Origin: Ignavibacteriota bacterium | Lineage (GTDB): Bacteria; Bacteroidota; Ignavibacteria; Tepidaquicellales; Tepidaquicellaceae | DNA length: 14,848 nucleotides | NCBI GenBank assembly: GCA_003135995.1 | Contig: PNBM01000195.1 | Span: forward strand, 1 to 14,848 | Direction of reading: 5' to 3' | Position numbers and translations under genes: made by a program | Shown here: positions 13,098 through 14,848 of the stretch, piece by piece | How positions within the stretch are numbered: the first letter of the stretch is position 1 | How the letters are laid out: every line of letters starts with the position of its first letter | The notes under the pieces: model-generated | The model's input: the letters and a program-made list of their open reading frames with translations, nothing else | Database searches by the model: none | Told to the model about the DNA's origin: nothing

Positions 13098-13496
13098 TTA
13101 ATCTCTGTTAATTTTCCGGTTACCTCTTCTGTTCTGATTGTTTTTCTGCATATCTTGCATCATCGAACTGTATTTATCATATTGGTCGGAAGTCAGTATG
13201 ATTTTCATTTTTCCATCGAGTTCGTTTCTTGCATTTTGAATAGCCGTTTTTGTTTCGTCATTATTATCTTTGAAATTTCTTAACATTTCCATCGAACTGA
13301 AGAAACTCTGATAAGCCTGAAAAACAAGGCTATCCTGTCCGTCTTTAAAGGATAATTTATCATTCAGCCTGTCTGTCATTTCACGGGCTCTTACATCGGG
13401 AGTTTTATTATTATAGTCACCACTTTGCGAATAACTAATGCCTGTAATAAATAAACATATTACGGGAATCAGAAGAATAATTTTTTTTATTTTCAT
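13098..13496 (-). CDS. small exported Spy/CpxP-like helical protein
   Basis: A 132-residue protein with a signal peptide (1-23, cleavage SYS-QSG). The mature chain is highly charged and helical: REMTDRLNDKL, then a central helix around FQAYQSFFSSMEMLRNF, and LTSDQYDKYSSMMQDMQ at about 101-117. The LTxxQ-x-KY motif and size resemble the Spy/CpxP-type periplasmic proteins (chaperone or metal-stress sensor family) widespread in Bacteroidota; this is family resemblance, not proof. The tail is basic and Asn-rich (QNRRGNRKINRD). It starts at the ATG at 13494-13496 without a clear ribosome binding site and is transcribed alone, divergent from the Asp-box gene starting at 13833. Confidence 0.8.
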   Translation of the reverse strand: MKIKKIILLIPVICLFITGISYSQSGDYNNKTPDVRAREMTDRLNDKLSFKDGQDSLVFQAYQSFFSSMEMLRNFKDNNDETKTAIQNARNELDGKMKIILTSDQYDKYSSMMQDMQKNNQNRRGNRKINRD

Positions 13497-13640
13497 ATAT
13501 TTTTTAATAATACTTGATATTTAGACAATAAAGATAGAGAATAGTTTATAAAAAATTTATTGATTTGTGTAAAAAAATTGTAAATAAATGTAACCTTCTT
13601 CAACATTTAATATTGGATATTGAATATGCTTTTTTAGTAA

Positions 13641-13667
13641 TTGATAAAAACCAAATCTTTGTATAAT
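13641..13667 (+). promoter_or_regulatory. candidate promoter upstream of the right-end Asp-box gene
   Basis: TTGATA (13641-13646) and TATAAT (13662-13667) with a short 15-nt spacer. It would leave a leader of about 160 nt. The rest of the 336-bp divergent gap 13497-13832 is very AT-rich with no repeat or gene seen. Confidence 0.3.
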
Positions 13668-13832
13668 TTATAAACAGATTCCCATAATAACCATTATCAT
13701 TTTGATGTGACTTTTTGATAATACAGACATTATGTGCATACCATAATTATTCTTTTCTTTTCAAAAGTTTTAACTGTTTTATATAATTATATTTTAAATT
13801 CTAATATTTAATTTCAACGGAGGGAGTTAATA

Positions 13833-14848
13833 ATGAAAAAATCAGTTTTACTGCTTTTCCTGTTTTTATTTTCAAATTTTTGTTTAGCTCAGTGGCAAAC
13901 AAATGGTCCTTATGGCGGAGTGACTCAATGCCTGACCGTAAACGGTTCGAATATTTATGTCGGTACTCTCGCAAGCGGAATATTTGTTTCAACGGACGGA
14001 GGTTCAAATTGGAATGCCTGTAATAACGGCATAAGTAACCTTAATATTTATTCTCTTGCCTCAACAGGTTCTACTGTCTTTGCAGGAACTTACGGCAGCG
14101 GTCCTTATAAAACCACAAACAACGGTGCGAACTGGGTACCGGTAAATACAGGTATTTCCACCGCGCAGGTATGGTCTTTGGCTTTCAGCGGAACAAATCT
14201 TTTTGCTGGAACGTACGGCGGTGTTTATCTTTCAACTGATTACGGCACAAGCTGGACAAACAAAAGCTCGGGAATCACAAATTTATCTATACGTTCCGTC
14301 ACGGTAAACGGAGGTAATGTTTATGCAGGCTCTTATGGCGGAGGTGTATTTTTGTCAACTGATAATGGTGATAGCTGGAATTTGGCAAGTTCGGGCTTGA
14401 CTTCTCTGAATATTAATACGGTGAACTCCCTTGGCTCAACAATTTTTGCGGGCACAATTAATGCCGGAGCTTTTATGTCTACTAACAACGGGGCGAACTG
14501 GTCAGCAAGTAATAACGGTCTTTCGGCTACTAATATTTTTTGTTTCGGTGTAAATTCGCCGAATATTTTTGCAGGCACAATATCGGGAGTATTTTTCAGT
14601 ACAAACAGCGGAACGAGCTGGTCTAATGTGACAACAGGATTGACTATGGTAAATGTACGTGCCATTAATTTCATAGGTAGTAATGTGTTTGCAGGAACGT
14701 ACGGCGGAGGCGTGAATAAATCGACAGATAATGGTACGACATGGTCTGCATCGAGTGCGGGATTAAATAATTGTTATGTCTATGGAATGACTGCTTCAGG
14801 TTCTGTTATTTATGCAGGCACGTGGAGTAACGGTATTTATATTTCTAC
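13833..14848 (+). CDS. secreted Asp-box beta-propeller protein, 3' end outside window
   Basis: An open frame from the ATG at 13833 runs to the window edge without a stop codon (338 complete codons). GGAGGGAG at 13819-13826 is a strong ribosome binding site. Residues 1-20 form a signal peptide (LLLFLFLFSNFCLA-QW). From about residue 40 there are at least eight repeats of about 40 residues, each with the pattern NVFAGTYGGGVFLSTDNG, then SW and a GLTNLNV-like turn. The S-T-D-x-G-x-x-W core is the Asp-box of sialidase-type propellers, but no sialidase active-site residues are visible, so catalysis should not be assumed. It resembles the protein at 2573-4783 in architecture rather than in close sequence. 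By analogy a T9SS sorting domain may lie beyond the window. Minus-strand frames inside this region are shadows. Confidence 0.9.
   Translation, partial: MKKSVLLLFLFLFSNFCLAQWQTNGPYGGVTQCLTVNGSNIYVGTLASGIFVSTDGGSNWNACNNGISNLNIYSLASTGSTVFAGTYGSGPYKTTNNGANWVPVNTGISTAQVWSLAFSGTNLFAGTYGGVYLSTDYGTSWTNKSSGITNLSIRSVTVNGGNVYAGSYGGGVFLSTDNGDSWNLASSGLTSLNINTVNSLGSTIFAGTINAGAFMSTNNGANWSASNNGLSATNIFCFGVNSPNIFAGTISGVFFSTNSGTSWSNVTTGLTMVNVRAINFIGSNVFAGTYGGGVNKSTDNGTTWSASSAGLNNCYVYGMTASGSVIYAGTWSNGIYIS

Noticed and set aside
13801..14674. Minus-strand open frames opposite the right-end Asp-box gene
   Set aside because: They are antisense to a clear repeat-containing secreted protein gene, and their apparent repeats mirror the Asp-box repeats.

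Overview
The window looks like chromosomal DNA of a Gram-negative member of the Bacteroidota/Ignavibacteriota (Chlorobi-like) lineage. The evidence is the AT-rich base composition, many signal-peptide proteins, a type IX secretion (T9SS) C-terminal sorting domain with the NYPNPFNPTT motif typical of Ignavibacteria-type genomes, an S46 dipeptidyl peptidase (a family largely found in Bacteroidota and relatives), and several start codons without a Shine-Dalgarno sequence. I see no phage, transposase, CRISPR array, rRNA or tRNA.

Layout. 1-2300 (minus strand): alanine racemase followed by a zinc NADP-type alcohol dehydrogenase, with a long hairpin between them. 2411-5653: a 14-repeat Asp-box/YCF48-like T9SS-secreted protein (minus strand) and, divergent from it, a small secreted Cys-containing protein (plus strand). 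Both ends of this block carry a 172-bp direct repeat that encodes the last ~25 residues of a T9SS sorting domain plus two hairpins, one of them a strong terminator. 5924-6838: pseudouridine-5'-phosphate glycosidase, whose stop codon sits inside a short-tandem-repeat array. 7139-9292: secreted S46 dipeptidyl peptidase, DPP7-like by its specificity residue. 9466-9897 (minus): small exported protein. 10261-12823 (plus): exported C1B-type cysteine peptidase, an exported beta-rich protein and a lipoprotein; the last two are 25 nt apart and probably co-transcribed. 13098-13496 (minus): small exported Spy/CpxP-like protein. 13833 to the window end (plus): the first 338 codons of a second secreted Asp-box propeller protein, cut by the window edge.

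How it fits together. Most genes are single transcription units with their own promoter and terminator. The recurring theme is export: about nine of twelve proteins carry a signal peptide or lipobox. Two secreted peptidases suggest peptide scavenging, and PsuG salvages pseudouridine-derived uracil and ribose 5-phosphate. I did not find a convincing new multi-gene system. The unusual content is in the non-coding and repeat layer: a duplicated T9SS-tail/terminator cassette, a palindromic insert kept in frame inside a T9SS domain, and several families of 7-15-bp tandem repeats close to gene ends, one seeded inside a stop codon.
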